Of a stretch of 5,080 nt of DNA, positions 4,984 to 5,080 are shown one piece after another (position 1 is the stretch's first letter; each line of letters starts with the position of its first letter). Made by a program: the position numbers and the translations under genes. The stretch is from Bacillota bacterium (lineage in GTDB: Bacteria; Bacillota; Clostridia; Acetivibrionales; DSM-1351). Location of the stretch: the NCBI GenBank assembly GCA_023436515.1, contig JAEZIV010000218.1:1-5080 (forward strand), given 5' to 3'. The notes below the pieces were generated by a model. The model was given only the letters and a program-made list of their open reading frames with translations, made no database searches and was not told the origin of the DNA.

Positions 4984-5080
4984 CGGTAAACGAAGAAGAG
5001 GGTTTGGTACAATAAGTCGATTGATTGGAAGTAAGCATAATAGCTTAAGTAAATGTTAAGGAAAAGATATAACTAGGCGA
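4984..5080 (+). repeat. 97-nt direct repeat, right copy, running to the window edge
   Basis: It matches 4302-4398 at 96 of 97 positions and carries the same promoter-like pair, TTAAGT (5045-5050) and TATAAC (5068-5073). In the left unit this block is followed at once by the structured element, so another copy of the element is expected to start at the last base of the window. Confidence 0.95.

Noticed and set aside
4176..5080. CRISPR array.
   Set aside because: The repeats are about 200 nt with periods of 321-361 nt, two of three spacers are nearly identical, and no cas gene is visible.

Overview
The window looks like a chromosomal segment from a low-GC Firmicute of the class Clostridia. The evidence is AT-rich intergenic DNA, strong AGGAGG-type ribosome binding sites, a zinc-type ribosomal protein L31 gene followed by a DUF1385/YqhQ gene and prmC (an order I recall from clostridia), and use of GTG and TTG starts. 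A cellulolytic cluster III clostridium (Ruminiclostridium type) is a guess from general style, not from a sequence match.

Positions 1-2316 are housekeeping. A possible AT-rich terminator of an upstream gene (38-65) is followed by rpmE (84-293) with its own strong terminator (306-340). An extended -10 promoter (355-385) then leads into a DUF1385 membrane protein (439-1377) and prmC (1417-2316), the release-factor glutamine methyltransferase. These last two probably share a transcript.

Positions 2317-4160 hold a 227-nt spacer and then a sigma-70/ECF-like sigma factor with a C-terminal winged-helix extension (2544-3350). An unrecognised 265-codon reading frame (3363-4160) follows. The two frames are in the same phase and separated by a single TAG, so they may be one larger gene split by a nonsense codon, or a genuine pair.

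Positions 4161-5080 hold no convincing protein gene. They carry a tandem array of a large structured repeat. Copy 1 (4398-4609) and copy 2 (4783-4981) each fold as a very long imperfect hairpin that encloses a nearly invariant GC-rich core of about 70 nt. The AT-rich arms differ in sequence between copies but keep their pairing through compensatory changes. A third copy at 4176-4264 has only the arms, closed as a simple hairpin with no core. The spacer before copy 1 recurs almost exactly at the right edge (4984-5080), so another copy probably lies just outside. A sigma-A-like promoter ends 7 nt before the first base of the copy 1 stem. Taken together this looks like a repeated non-coding RNA gene or a structured mobile repeat that I cannot assign to a known family. 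It is the most interesting feature of the window.
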